NCBI GenBank assembly: GCA_029916745.1
Contig: JARXWK010000018.1
Span: forward strand, 1 to 64,000
DNA: 64,000 nt
From: Dysgonomonadaceae bacterium PH5-43
GTDB lineage: Bacteria > Bacteroidota > Bacteroidia > Bacteroidales > Azobacteroidaceae
Reading direction: 5' to 3'
The notes beneath the pieces are model-generated. The model was not told the DNA's origin. It was given only the letters and a program-made list of their open reading frames with translations, and ran no database searches. A program made the translations under genes and the position numbers. This document shows, one piece after another, positions 46,732-55,618 of the stretch (the first letter of the stretch is position 1; each line of letters begins with the position of its first letter).

Positions 46732-48129
46732 TTACTTCACAATAACTTTATTACCGTTAACAATATAAACACCTTTAACTAAAGATATTTCTTCATATCC
46801 ATTAACAACAGATTGATAAACTTTCTGTGCTGACATATTGAATATAGAGATAGTTGTAGCTTCTTTTGTTTCTATAACGATACCGTTTGAAGTAGATTGA
46901 ATAGAGATATTATTATTATTAACACTACCAATTGAAGTGAAATCTTTTTCTATGATATTTAAGAAGTCGCTCCAACCAGACGCTGCTGCATAATCTGCCA
47001 TTGAACCCATAGGAACGTATAATTTACATATATCTTTGTCCACTTTCTCAAAACTATTCGCGTTTATAGTTGAAGGAGTTTCACTTTTACAATATACACC
47101 AGTTAATTCAGTACAATCTCTAAAAGCATAACTTCCAATCGTAGTTACACTTTCGGGGATAGTTATACTTTTCAAGCCTGTACAACCTCTAAACGCAGAA
47201 CTACCAATTGAAGCTACACCATTTGGAATAGTTATACTTTCCAAACTAACACAACCTCTAAAAGCATAACTCCCAATCGTAGTTACACCATTTGGAATGA
47301 CAATGTTTTCTAAGCCAATACAATTAGTGAAAACAGATGAACCAATCTTAGTTACACCATTAGGGATAATTATACTTGCCAAGCAGGCACAACCTTTAAA
47401 AGCATTATCGCCAATCTTAGTTACGCTATTTGGAATAATAATATCTATCAAACTCGCACAACTTTCAAAAGCACTCTCTTTAATCTCTATTACGCTATTT
47501 GGAATAGAATAAGTATCTGACTTTGCATTAGGATATGCCACTAAAACCGTTGTATCCTTATCGAATAAAACCCCTTCTAAACTTGAATAAGTTTCATTTT
47601 CGTTAGACACTTTGAACTCTCGAATGTTAATACAGTCAGTAAAAGCATTTTTTTCTATATTATTTACATCACTTGGAATAGTAACGCTTGTTAAGTTGGC
47701 ACAACCATACATAGCACCCTCACCTATTCCTGTTATGCTGTTTGGCAGAACAATAGAAGATAAATTTGTTTGAAAAAACATATAACTTCCTATAACATTA
47801 GGTGTTGTAATAGTCTCAAAATGATAACCAGCCCCACCTGCAACAATATTTGCATCTGCTAAATTTAGCTTAGTTAATGCTCCCTCTGTTTTGTCTCCTG
47901 CAGCATCCATTCCTGCCATTTCTCTAATAAAGCGAATGTCATCACCATTTAAATCACCAGTTAGGGTTAAATCAACAATTTCATTCTTTTGACCTCCCGC
48001 AATAAGAGACGATAAAGTACCTGCCGTTTCTACGTTTAGAGTAACTTTGGTTTCTTGTGCCCACAAATTAAGTTGAGATAGCAAAGCCATTACTACCAAC
48101 AATGTTCTGAAAAGTAATTTTTTATTCAT
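46732..48129 (-). CDS. BspA-like leucine-rich-repeat surface protein
   Basis: 465 residues with signal peptide KKLLFRTLLVVMALLSQLNLWAQ. A cap region (about 25-100) precedes about eight LRR_5 repeats of 23 residues (consensus SITIPNGVTTIGSYAFRGC), giving a 69-bp DNA repeat. These Treponema pallidum-type LRRs mediate adhesion to host matrix or other bacteria. Residues about 395-465 form a tail ending ISLVKGVYIVNGNKVIVK, resembling a gliding-type sorting domain. Repeats four to seven are very alike in DNA, so copy number may vary between strains. Confidence 0.88.
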   Translation of the reverse strand: MNKKLLFRTLLVVMALLSQLNLWAQETKVTLNVETAGTLSSLIAGGQKNEIVDLTLTGDLNGDDIRFIREMAGMDAAGDKTEGALTKLNLADANIVAGGAGYHFETITTPNVIGSYMFFQTNLSSIVLPNSITGIGEGAMYGCANLTSVTIPSDVNNIEKNAFTDCINIREFKVSNENETYSSLEGVLFDKDTTVLVAYPNAKSDTYSIPNSVIEIKESAFESCASLIDIIIPNSVTKIGDNAFKGCACLASIIIPNGVTKIGSSVFTNCIGLENIVIPNGVTTIGSYAFRGCVSLESITIPNGVASIGSSAFRGCTGLKSITIPESVTTIGSYAFRDCTELTGVYCKSETPSTINANSFEKVDKDICKLYVPMGSMADYAAASGWSDFLNIIEKDFTSIGSVNNNNISIQSTSNGIVIETKEATTISIFNMSAQKVYQSVVNGYEEISLVKGVYIVNGNKVIVK

Positions 48130-48269
48130 AATCTAATTATTTTGTCTCTTAGCTCCCCTGCAGAGACGAGTTATTAAATGATAAGAAAACGAGGAACTGT
48201 TAACACTTAAACGTTTTCGCATTATTGTGTCAATTTTTCCAATCAAATATGTAATTGAAAGAATTTCGA

Positions 48270-48277
48270 CAAAGGTA
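48270..48277 (-). promoter_or_regulatory. Putative -7 box for the LRR gene
   Basis: Minus-strand TACCTTTG, full match; leader of about 135 nt to the ATG at 48129. No -33 TTTG seen. Confidence 0.4.
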
Positions 48278-48435
48278 ATGCTTTTTATTAAAAAATTTAT
48301 AATTTATATATTTCAAGCTTATATGTTTTGTAATCATAAGCGATATACAACAACTATTATAGTAACAATCTAAGCAACAAGAATAAAAGACAGTTATTAT
48401 ACTCCTCTATACATCTTTGCAGCCCCCTTGCCATT

Positions 48436-48717
48436 ATTATTAGATAGGCGAGTTGTTTCTTACTAAAGCCCCCCTGTCGTTCTTAGTAGAGACACCTCGT
48501 CGCTCTTAGTAGAGACCCCTCGTCGCTCTTAGTAGAGACCCCCTGTCGCTCTTAGTAGGGACCCGATACCGCTCTTAGTATAACGGTCTCGTCTTTATAC
48601 TTAAGACACCCCGCCGTTCTTAGTAGAGACACCTCGCCTATCTACTAAGAGCGACGAGGTGTCTCTACTAAGAGAGGAGGCATAAAGTGAAGCTTTGCAT
48701 TTTTAGGAGAAAAATAC
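48436..48717 (-). repeat. 23-bp periodic array, class A, locus 3, with inverted end
   Basis: TTAG cores at 48440, 48460 (degenerate), 48483, 48506, 48529, 48552, 48575, 48601 (degenerate) and 48620. Then the orientation flips: CTAA cores at 48645 and 48668, again 23 bp apart. The flip creates a perfect inverted repeat of about 18 bp (CTTAGTAGAGACACCTCG and its complement). The degenerate TATACTTAA unit has the same place and spacing as in locus 2. The shared terminus (48683-48717, AGTGAAGCTTTGCATTTTTA...) follows, 39 bp before the next start codon. Confidence 0.88.
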
Positions 48718-48755
48718 AACAATAACGGCTCGTTATAGTTAAAGCAAAATTGTCG

Positions 48756-49115
48756 ATGAGCCGAATTTATCGCTTTATTACAAATGGCGATGAGCGAACC
48801 AAATACAGAGACATTAACAACAGATACTTTAAGCTTAAAGAAGAGCGTGATGAAACAATGAGGCTGTTGCGAGAATACAATAAAGCAACTAAAAAAGGGG
48901 TATTTGAATATGCAGAAGAGATGAATTTCCTATATAATTTTCCCGAATATACACGTGCATTGTTGTTTGATACATTTAATGAGAATGTCGATTTGTTTAA
49001 TGAATTGATAAAGTCTGCTCCAAATGAAAGCGTTGCTGATGAGTTTAGAAACCCACAAAACGAAATGAAACGTGTCTTGGTTAATGCGATAGAAGACACT
49101 CGCAGGGGGCTGTAA
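48756..49115 (+). CDS. Small soluble protein of unknown function
   Basis: 119 residues, strongly charged and mostly helical (YRDINNRYFKLKEERDETMRLLREYNKATKK may form a coiled coil, residues about 18-45). No signal peptide, no domain recognised. ATG at 48756 preferred over the TTG two codons earlier. It starts 39 bp after the conserved terminus of the class A array, so the array may supply or influence its promoter. It converges on the M48 peptidase gene with 8 bp between the stops. Confidence 0.6.
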   Translation: MSRIYRFITNGDERTKYRDINNRYFKLKEERDETMRLLREYNKATKKGVFEYAEEMNFLYNFPEYTRALLFDTFNENVDLFNELIKSAPNESVADEFRNPQNEMKRVLVNAIEDTRRGL

Positions 49116-49123
49116 GAGAACGA

Positions 49124-50239
49124 TTAGTCGACGAAAACTACTTTGTTTGAAAACTCTTCGAAAGTTCCTAAATTGCTAAAGCCTCTTTTGAATAACTCTT
49201 CGAAAGTCTTTTTGCGATTCTTTTCTTTTTGTAGTCGCTTACTGAAATCATCAAGGCTTCCCAGCTTGTCGAAACCTTGATTTTTCATAGCATCATACAG
49301 TTTGCTAATATTTTGAATTGCCTCTTTATTTCTATCTAAATAGCTCAACAACCCAATGCGATACTCTGTTGCAGGGTGTTTAGAATCTTCTGATTGATAC
49401 CAATCGAAGATATTGTTTTTTTGCAATAGCCTTAAGCAATCAATATAGGCTTCTCCGCCAGCTCCAATCCAATCTAAAAACCTATAAGCAATTATATCAG
49501 CCTCAATCTCCTGCTCTCTGTTGTATTTGTATTTATATTTTTCTGCATCTTTTTTTGCTGATTCAATCAAATTGTCCACGCCTTTTCCTACCGCATCCCA
49601 ATCTTGCTCAATTCCGTTAGCGGCTGCATAGCCAGAGGAAAGTATGTTTACTCCAGCAGTAATTGCTGCAATCGTATTATTTTTCTTTTCTTTTTTGACC
49701 GTCTTGTATGTTCCTACATAAGCGTGTTGTAACACAAAGTGAGCAAATTCGTGCGCACATACACCAAGTAGCATCTTATAATCCATATCCTCCAAGTCCA
49801 TCAAACCCGTATTGATATAAATACGTCCATCGGGAACAACAAATGCGTTTGCATCATCGTCATAAACAAGAGATATTTTTGCGTTGAGAGATACCTGCTT
49901 TGCACCTAAATCATCAATAAGCCAATGCGAAAGGCTATCGCCGTCTACCGTGTGCAAAGAGCGAAGATAAAGTTCCATTTCGTAATAGTCTTTATTGATT
50001 CTAAGCTGTGCCTCTCTTGCATCACCCTTTTTATTAACTACGGCATAGAAGAACTCTACAAAATCTTCGTTATTGGACACTATCCCATCCCAAAACTCTT
50101 TATGGCTTTTTGATTCTGTAACGAAATTTGGAACGTCGTAAGAAGCAATGAGCTTTTGATAATCTTTTGCAAGATCGTTGCTGTATAATAAAATTGAACA
50201 GGAGAGAAAGCTAATTAGAAATAGTGTTGTTTTTTTCAT
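49124..50239 (-). CDS. Exported M48-family zinc metallopeptidase
   Basis: 371 residues; signal peptide KKTTLFLISFLSCSILLYS. The HEFAH zinc motif lies at about 163-167 in GVCAHEFAHFVLQHAY, and the third ligand is in EQEIEADIIAYRFL (about 243-256), both as in M48/BepA-like peptidases. The C-terminal part (about 260-371) holds helices that could be TPR-like, with HPATEYRIGLL. It is likely periplasmic and involved in protein quality control. It starts 2 bp after the upstream small exported protein gene, so they form an operon. Confidence 0.88.
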   Translation of the reverse strand: MKKTTLFLISFLSCSILLYSNDLAKDYQKLIASYDVPNFVTESKSHKEFWDGIVSNNEDFVEFFYAVVNKKGDAREAQLRINKDYYEMELYLRSLHTVDGDSLSHWLIDDLGAKQVSLNAKISLVYDDDANAFVVPDGRIYINTGLMDLEDMDYKMLLGVCAHEFAHFVLQHAYVGTYKTVKKEKKNNTIAAITAGVNILSSGYAAANGIEQDWDAVGKGVDNLIESAKKDAEKYKYKYNREQEIEADIIAYRFLDWIGAGGEAYIDCLRLLQKNNIFDWYQSEDSKHPATEYRIGLLSYLDRNKEAIQNISKLYDAMKNQGFDKLGSLDDFSKRLQKEKNRKKTFEELFKRGFSNLGTFEEFSNKVVFVD

Positions 50240-50241
50240 AG

Positions 50242-50604
50242 TTAATCCAAGAATACTAATGTTCCATATTTTCTGTTACCATACGATTTAACAATGAGTA
50301 CAGCGTCGTCCATTATTGCATATTCATAACAATAAGAAGTTTCTATATAATAATCGGTTCCGTCTACTTTGTACATATTAGAACCTTTCCTTGTTACGCT
50401 TACAGAATACTTACCGTCTTTAAGAGAATTATCAGGGACAAGCAGTTTTTCTATTTTTATGAAATTACCATATTCGTCAATTGCTTTTGCGCCATTGTCG
50501 GCTTCAACCTCCAAATAAAAAGCCTTTACATCGCACTCTTCTGCTTTTAAATAAGAAAGGGAAGAAAGGAGAGCTACAAACGTTATTATTATTATCCTTT
50601 TCAT
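50242..50604 (-). CDS. Small exported protein of unknown function
   Basis: 120 residues with signal peptide KRIIIITFVALLSSLSYLKA. The mature part is about 100 residues of beta-rich sequence (FYLEVEADNGAKAIDEYGNF... YYIETSYCYEYAIMDDAVLIV). No family recognised. First gene of a pair with the M48 peptidase (2-bp gap), so it may be a partner, inhibitor or substrate; inference only. Confidence 0.65.
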   Translation of the reverse strand: MKRIIIITFVALLSSLSYLKAEECDVKAFYLEVEADNGAKAIDEYGNFIKIEKLLVPDNSLKDGKYSVSVTRKGSNMYKVDGTDYYIETSYCYEYAIMDDAVLIVKSYGNRKYGTLVFLD

Positions 50605-50700
50605 AATTATCTATTTTTAGACAAAATTATTGAAAATATTTTGATTATTCAATAAAAAATGAAGTAAATCAAACTCACAAGCGTAAATAGTTAAACGTGA

Positions 50701-50850
50701 CAAGACTGCTTAGGGTGCTACAAAAACAAATGCTTGCGTAAGCGCTTGACAGAAGAAGAGTTGCGTTCGTGCGCCTATAGTCGTACGATAGACATTGTAG
50801 AGGAAAGATTTAAGATTGCTATCCGAAAAAAGTCTGGCACCAAACAGTAG
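50701..50850 (+). pseudogene. Gene remnant with transposase-like cysteine pattern
   Basis: A 49-residue open stretch without a start codon follows a stop at 50698-50700. It begins QDCLGCYKNKCLRKRLTEEE, a C-x2-C-x4-C pattern that recalls the Cys region of some DDE transposases (IS1182 type). It looks like the 3' part of a decayed gene. The rest of 50605-51114 has no gene. Positions 50838-50949 hold two interleaved inverted repeats. Confidence 0.4.
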
Positions 50851-50967
50851 GGTCGTTTATCAAAGAGGATAGTAGTCGTAATTTATACTTTTTGTGCCAT
50901 TGTTTGGTGATCCATGTTTTTACGGTGATCCGTTTTTTCAGTAAACGACAAACAAACTAAACTAAAA

Positions 50968-50998
50968 CAAAAAAAGAGTCTGATTTCTCAGACCCTTT
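50968..50998 (-). terminator. Orphan minus-strand terminator
   Basis: An 11-bp stem with one mismatch (50973-50983 / 50988-50998) and a TTTC loop, followed on the minus strand by a T tract. No minus-strand gene precedes it, so it may be left from a lost gene. Confidence 0.6.
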
Positions 50999-51114
50999 CG
51001 ATTTAGTTGAACTCCCTATCGAATTATCGAACAAATTTATTGCGGATTTTAAGAAGATAATTGAGTTTTACAATTATACTTGTTCTATAAAATAATATCA
51101 ATTTGCATGATACC

Positions 51115-51684
51115 ATGAAATATAAAATTTATATTATCTCTATTTTCACAGCATTCTCATTTTCGTCTTGCAAACTCCATTCTCTGACTTCTGACAGCGA
51201 ATTCACTCAACATAACAGTCCGCTGAAGGATATTAATGGAACTTATACTATAAATCAAGATGCTAATGACAGCATATATTATGGGCGTATGAGAAAGATG
51301 TTTATCGTCTCTGATTTGGTTAAACAAAAAGATAAGGAACTATTAAAAGATAAATCTTTCGAACAATTAACCATTCTATATGATGGCAAGGAAAAAATAT
51401 CATTCAGCTTATTTGATGGAAAAGAAAACTTACAGTTTACATATAAATGTAAACCTAAAGAAAATTATTTAGAAGTCTATTTTACCAAGAGAAGAATTTG
51501 GGCTCTACCTTTATTTATGAATTATGAATACGATAGGCTTAGATTAGGCATTAACGAGGAGTCAAATCTTATATTTCATAAATGGCACACAATTCTTGCC
51601 ACATTAACAATAATGCCTTTTGATTACTTTGGAGGTAGCGATTACAGCCATACACTCTTAAGAGTTAATAACAAAGAGCAATAA
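51115..51684 (+). CDS. Lipoprotein of unknown function
   Basis: 189 residues; signal peptide with lipobox SFSSC (Cys about 19). The body has a short helical/loop start (NGTYTINQDANDSIYYG) and two beta hairpins (KISFSLFDGKENLQFTYKC; YLEVYFTKRR). An NGTY-then-beta layout is common in small Bacteroidetes lipoproteins. ATG at 51115 is used; the upstream TTG adds four residues. Downstream lies the convergent tRNA terminator. Confidence 0.68.
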   Translation: MKYKIYIISIFTAFSFSSCKLHSLTSDSEFTQHNSPLKDINGTYTINQDANDSIYYGRMRKMFIVSDLVKQKDKELLKDKSFEQLTILYDGKEKISFSLFDGKENLQFTYKCKPKENYLEVYFTKRRIWALPLFMNYEYDRLRLGINEESNLIFHKWHTILATLTIMPFDYFGGSDYSHTLLRVNNKEQ

Positions 51685-51710
51685 AAGTTGTGTTGCGTTT
51701 TTGTTGCGGC

Positions 51711-51753
51711 TAAAAAACAAAAATCGGCAAAACTGAATTTCAATTTGCCGATT
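51711..51753 (-). terminator. Terminator of the initiator tRNA gene
   Basis: Perfect 10-bp stem AATCGGCAAA / TTTGCCGATT (51722-51731 / 51744-51753) followed on the minus strand by a T-rich tract. Confidence 0.85.
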
Positions 51754-51775
51754 ATCAAGCTTTTAGCTTGCTTAG

Positions 51776-51847
<72 letters not shown>

Positions 51848-51915
51848 ATTTCGAGTACAAAGGTACGCTTATTTTTTACAATAACAAACTTTTCACAAAC
51901 TTTCTTTCATTTTTC

Positions 51916-51946
51916 TTTGGTAGAACTTCATTTTATACTAAATTTG
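51916..51946 (+). promoter_or_regulatory. Bacteroidetes promoter for the tetR-fabG run
   Basis: TTTG (51916-51919), 19 bp, TAAATTTG (51939-51946); complete match, 29 bp before the ATG. Confidence 0.7.
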
Positions 51947-51975
51947 CACAACAATTTAATTAATGTGCAAGCCCG

Positions 51976-52569
51976 ATGGCAGTAGCAATGGCAAAAACAA
52001 GAGAAACTTTAATTGAAGTAGCAAGATTACTTTTCGCAAGAACTGGTGTAGAAAATACAACAATGAACGACATTGCTGTGGCTTCTAACAAGGGAAGACG
52101 CACCTTATATACCTACTTTAAAAGCAAAACGGATATTTATCACGCTGTGATAGAATCTGAACTCAACCTCCTTTACTCTTCTTTGGAATCCGTAGCTCAA
52201 AAAAATATTCCTGCCGATGAAAAGCTATTAGAATTTTTAAGAATCCGATTAGAATCTATAAAAAATGTAGTATCGCGAAACGGAACTCTTAAAGCAAACT
52301 TCTTTAGAGATATATGGAGGGTGGAGAATGTGAGAAAAGATTTCGACTTAAAAGAAATAAGTTACATTCAAGGCATTCTTGACGAAGGCGTAAAAAATAA
52401 TATATTCGACATCGAAGACACTAACTCTATGGCAATTGTATTGCATCACGCCCTTAAAGGACTTGAAGTACCTTATATTAGAGGACGAATGACAAGCACT
52501 ATGCCTTCCAACACAGATCGAACAGATAGCATTATAAAACTACTATTCGATGGAATAAAGAAAAAGTAA
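51976..52569 (+). CDS. TetR/AcrR-family regulator
   Basis: 197 residues. The N-terminal HTH (about 7-55) reads RETLIEVARLLFARTGVENT, then NDIAVASNKGRRTLYTYFKSK, characteristic of TetR proteins. The C-terminal domain (about 60-195) binds an unknown ligand. It lies 43 bp before fabG, so regulation of fatty-acid synthesis genes is a reasonable guess. An alternative start is the Met five codons in. Confidence 0.9.
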   Translation: MAVAMAKTRETLIEVARLLFARTGVENTTMNDIAVASNKGRRTLYTYFKSKTDIYHAVIESELNLLYSSLESVAQKNIPADEKLLEFLRIRLESIKNVVSRNGTLKANFFRDIWRVENVRKDFDLKEISYIQGILDEGVKNNIFDIEDTNSMAIVLHHALKGLEVPYIRGRMTSTMPSNTDRTDSIIKLLFDGIKKK

Positions 52570-52612
52570 AACACTAAACAATTCTCAATATTAACTTACA
52601 ATATTTATTAAT

Positions 52613-53359
52613 ATGAAATTATTAGAAGGAAAAGTCGCTATAATCACAGGCGCAGCTCGTGGTATAGGCAAATCAGTAGCAATTCGCTTTGCTCAAGAAG
52701 GTTGTAACATTGCTTTTACCGATTTAGCTATCGACGAAAACGCAGAAGCAACAAAAAAAGAAATTGAAGCTTTAGGCGTAAAGGTTGAAGGTTATGCCTC
52801 TAACGCTGCAAATTTTGAAGAAACTCACGAAGTAGTTAAACAAATCCATAAAGATTTCGGCAAGATAGACATCTTAATCAACAACGCTGGTATTACTCGC
52901 GATGGACTTATGATGAGAATGAGCGAACAACAATGGGATATGGTTATTAACATCAACCTTAAGTCGGCATTTAATTTCGTTCACGCCGTTACTCCTATTA
53001 TGATGAAACAAAAGGCAGGAAGCATCGTTAATATGAGCTCTGTTGTTGGTGTTCACGGTAATGCAGGACAAGCAAATTACTCTGCTTCAAAAGCTGGTAT
53101 GATTGGTTTGGCTAAATCTATCGCTCAAGAATTAGGCTCAAGAGGTATCCGCGCTAATGCTATAGCTCCAGGATTTATAGCAACAGAAATGACTCATCAA
53201 TTATCTGAAGAAGTTCGTGCTGAATGGGCTAAACAAATCCCTCTTCGCCGCGCTGGTAATCCTGATGACGTTGCTAACGCAGCTCTATTCCTTGCGTCAG
53301 ACCTATCATCATACATCACAGGACAAGTTATTCAAGTAGATGGAGGAATGAACACCTAA
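52613..53359 (+). CDS. fabG: 3-oxoacyl-[acyl-carrier-protein] reductase
   Basis: NADPH-dependent reduction of beta-ketoacyl-ACP in fatty acid elongation. 248 residues, standard. Short-chain dehydrogenase motifs: TGAARGIG (about 12-19), NNAG (about 88-91), catalytic Ser in NMSSVVG (about 140), YSASKAG (about 154), IAPGFIATEM (about 182). High similarity in layout to FabG (RRAGNPDDVANAALFLAS... GQVIQVDGGM). Confidence 0.95.
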   Translation: MKLLEGKVAIITGAARGIGKSVAIRFAQEGCNIAFTDLAIDENAEATKKEIEALGVKVEGYASNAANFEETHEVVKQIHKDFGKIDILINNAGITRDGLMMRMSEQQWDMVININLKSAFNFVHAVTPIMMKQKAGSIVNMSSVVGVHGNAGQANYSASKAGMIGLAKSIAQELGSRGIRANAIAPGFIATEMTHQLSEEVRAEWAKQIPLRRAGNPDDVANAALFLASDLSSYITGQVIQVDGGMNT

Positions 53360-53383
53360 TTAATTTAGGTTTACACATTTATT

Positions 53384-54076
53384 ATGAATGTTATTTACGA
53401 AGATAATCACATTATAGCTGTAAGCAAAACAAGCTCAGAAATAGTACAGGGGGACAAAACAGGAGACGTCCCCCTTTCTGAGATTGTTAAACAATGGATT
53501 AAAGAGAAATATAATAAACCAGGCAACGTGTTTATCGGAGTAACCCATAGATTAGACCGCCCTGTTTCGGGATTAGTTATATTCTCCAAAACCAGCAAAG
53601 CTCTTCCTCGTCTAAACAATATGTTCAGAGATGGAGAGATGAAAAAAACTTATTGGGCGATAGTCAAAGACAAACCACCCAAAGAAAAAGACGAACTGAT
53701 TCATTATTTAGTTCGTAACGAAAAGCAAAACAAGTCTTACGCTTACGATACCGAAAAGCCTAATTCAAAGAAGGCCATATTAAGCTACAGACAAATAGCT
53801 AAGTCTGAAAACTACTATCTCTTAGAAGTAGATCTTAAAACCGGGCGACACCATCAAATAAGATGTCAGTTAGCCAAGATTGGCTGTCCTATAAAAGGCG
53901 ATTTGAAATACGGTTTCCCTCGTTCAAATAACGACGGAGGCATAAGCCTACATTCTCGTAAGGCTCAGTTTATTCACCCTGTATCAAAAAATGACATAAC
54001 TATCACAGCCCCTACCCCTAACGATAAACTATGGAAAGAGTTTGAAACAAAAATAGAACAACAAAATAAATATTAA
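53384..54076 (+). CDS. RluA-family pseudouridine synthase
   Basis: Isomerises uridine to pseudouridine in rRNA or tRNA. 230 residues; no S4 domain. The catalytic motif HRLDRPVSGLVIFSKT (about 53-68) contains the Asp, and LKTGRHHQIRCQLA (about 147) is the conserved RluA C-terminal motif. Single-domain, RluA/TruC-size. Gap of 24 bp from fabG and 3 bp to terC. The target site cannot be told. Confidence 0.93.
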   Translation: MNVIYEDNHIIAVSKTSSEIVQGDKTGDVPLSEIVKQWIKEKYNKPGNVFIGVTHRLDRPVSGLVIFSKTSKALPRLNNMFRDGEMKKTYWAIVKDKPPKEKDELIHYLVRNEKQNKSYAYDTEKPNSKKAILSYRQIAKSENYYLLEVDLKTGRHHQIRCQLAKIGCPIKGDLKYGFPRSNNDGGISLHSRKAQFIHPVSKNDITITAPTPNDKLWKEFETKIEQQNKY

Positions 54077-54079
54077 GCT

Positions 54080-55027
54080 ATGGAAATTACATCAATCCAT
54101 TGGTTCTCCTTTATAGTATTCGTAGTAATTATGCTACTATTAGACTTAGGGGTATTTCACAAAAAAGACAGCGTAGTAAGCATAAAGTCAGCTATTTGCT
54201 GGAGTATATTTTGGATATCCTTAGCTTTATTATTTAATACTGGTATATATTTCTTCTTAGATAAAACTAAAGCATTAGAGTTTTTTACAGCTTACGTTCT
54301 TGAAAAATCTTTAAGCGTTGATAATCTATTTGTATTTATACTCATTTTCGGATATTTCAAAATAGCACCTCAATTTCAACACAAGATACTCTTCTGGGGC
54401 ATATTAGGAGCCTTAGTAATGCGTGCATTATTTATATTTGCAGGCGTAGCTCTAATTAGCCACTTTAGTTGGATAATGTATATTTTTGGAGTTTTTCTTA
54501 TTTATTCAGGAATACACATACTCACAAACAAACAAGATAACGAAGATTTCGACCCTAACAAGAATATTGTTATCAGAGTTCTAAGGAAGATTATGCCCGT
54601 TACCGACAATAACTCTGAAAATAAATTCTTCATAAAGAAAGACCATACCCTATACGCAACAACGTTTTTCATAGCACTTATATTTATAGAAGCCTCCGAC
54701 CTTGTGTTTGCCGTCGATTCTATACCTGCTGTTCTGTCGGTATCTAAAGATACATTTATAGTATTCACCTCTAACATATTTGCAATATTAGGATTACGTT
54801 CTCTTTATTTTGCCCTAAACGGCATTATGGACTATTTCTATTATCTTAAATATGCACTTGCGGGCATTTTATCTTTTATAGGTATAAAAATGTGCGTTAA
54901 TGAATTATGCCACACCTTAGATTACAACTTTCACATTAGCAACTTTGTATCACTCGGCATTATACTTTCGTTACTAACCATATCCATTGTGTTTTCTATT
55001 ATCAAAAAGAAGAAAACAGTATCCTAA
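54080..55027 (+). CDS. TerC/Alx-family integral membrane protein
   Basis: 315 residues with seven to nine membrane helices. Characteristic stretches: LLLDLGVFHKKD (about 21-32), AYVLEKSLSVDNLFVFILIF (about 72-91), IEASDLVFAVDSIPAVLSVS (about 202-221), with the acidic residues thought to bind metal. Family members are linked to manganese export for secreted enzymes (Alx/MeeF-type) or tellurite resistance. No ter gene cluster is near, so a general metal role is more likely. Confidence 0.9.
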   Translation: MEITSIHWFSFIVFVVIMLLLDLGVFHKKDSVVSIKSAICWSIFWISLALLFNTGIYFFLDKTKALEFFTAYVLEKSLSVDNLFVFILIFGYFKIAPQFQHKILFWGILGALVMRALFIFAGVALISHFSWIMYIFGVFLIYSGIHILTNKQDNEDFDPNKNIVIRVLRKIMPVTDNNSENKFFIKKDHTLYATTFFIALIFIEASDLVFAVDSIPAVLSVSKDTFIVFTSNIFAILGLRSLYFALNGIMDYFYYLKYALAGILSFIGIKMCVNELCHTLDYNFHISNFVSLGIILSLLTISIVFSIIKKKKTVS

Positions 55028-55094
55028 AAGAATATTATGTTCTTGTTGAAAGGTTCGTTTGTTTTTCTTAATTTTGCATTAAAATAGAAATCAA

Positions 55095-55616
55095 ATGAAA
55101 GAAGAAATAATCTACTCTAATTACACTATAGATTTTGCTCGAGTAGCTTTAGAATTTTGTGTGTTCGTTGAAAAAGTAAAAGAATCAGACAAGCAAACTT
55201 TTGTAGATAATATGACTAAGGTTTTGCCTTTGTTATACCTTAAAGTTTCTATCATTCCTAATATTACTAATAATTACGAGTCGGAACTAAACTCTAAAGT
55301 AGATGAAGTACTTTACCAACAAGTATTAGACAATGTTGGCGAACTATTAGGTGAAGATGATTTATATTTAGAAACATTTCACCCCGACATAAAACTCAGC
55401 GACTCTCCTGTAGCCGTAAAAATATCTGAAGATTTAGCTGACATCTATCAAGACTTAGGGAACTTTATTGCAATATTCAAAAACGGACATAAAGAAACTA
55501 TGAACGATTCTCTTATATTATGCATTGAGAACTTTAAGAAGTTTTGGGGACAACGCTTAGTTAATGCCCTAAGAGCTTTACACTTTATTAAATACAAAAC
55601 TACCATAGAAGAATAA
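55095..55616 (+). CDS. DUF5063 family protein
   Basis: 173 residues, all-helical, cytosolic, with no catalytic motif seen. The layout (FARVALEFCVFVEK... VLPLLYLKVSIIP... DLADIYQDLGNFI) matches DUF5063, found in Bacteroidetes directly before a 3'-5' exonuclease gene, as here (2-bp gap). The pairing suggests a shared RNA or DNA metabolism role; unproven. Confidence 0.8.
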   Translation: MKEEIIYSNYTIDFARVALEFCVFVEKVKESDKQTFVDNMTKVLPLLYLKVSIIPNITNNYESELNSKVDEVLYQQVLDNVGELLGEDDLYLETFHPDIKLSDSPVAVKISEDLADIYQDLGNFIAIFKNGHKETMNDSLILCIENFKKFWGQRLVNALRALHFIKYKTTIEE

Positions 55617-55618
55617 TT

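Noticed and set aside
50999-51098. Plus-strand open stretch (DPFDLVELPIELSNKFIADF...)
   Set aside because: No start codon, only about 40 residues, and it begins within a terminator hairpin; probably chance.
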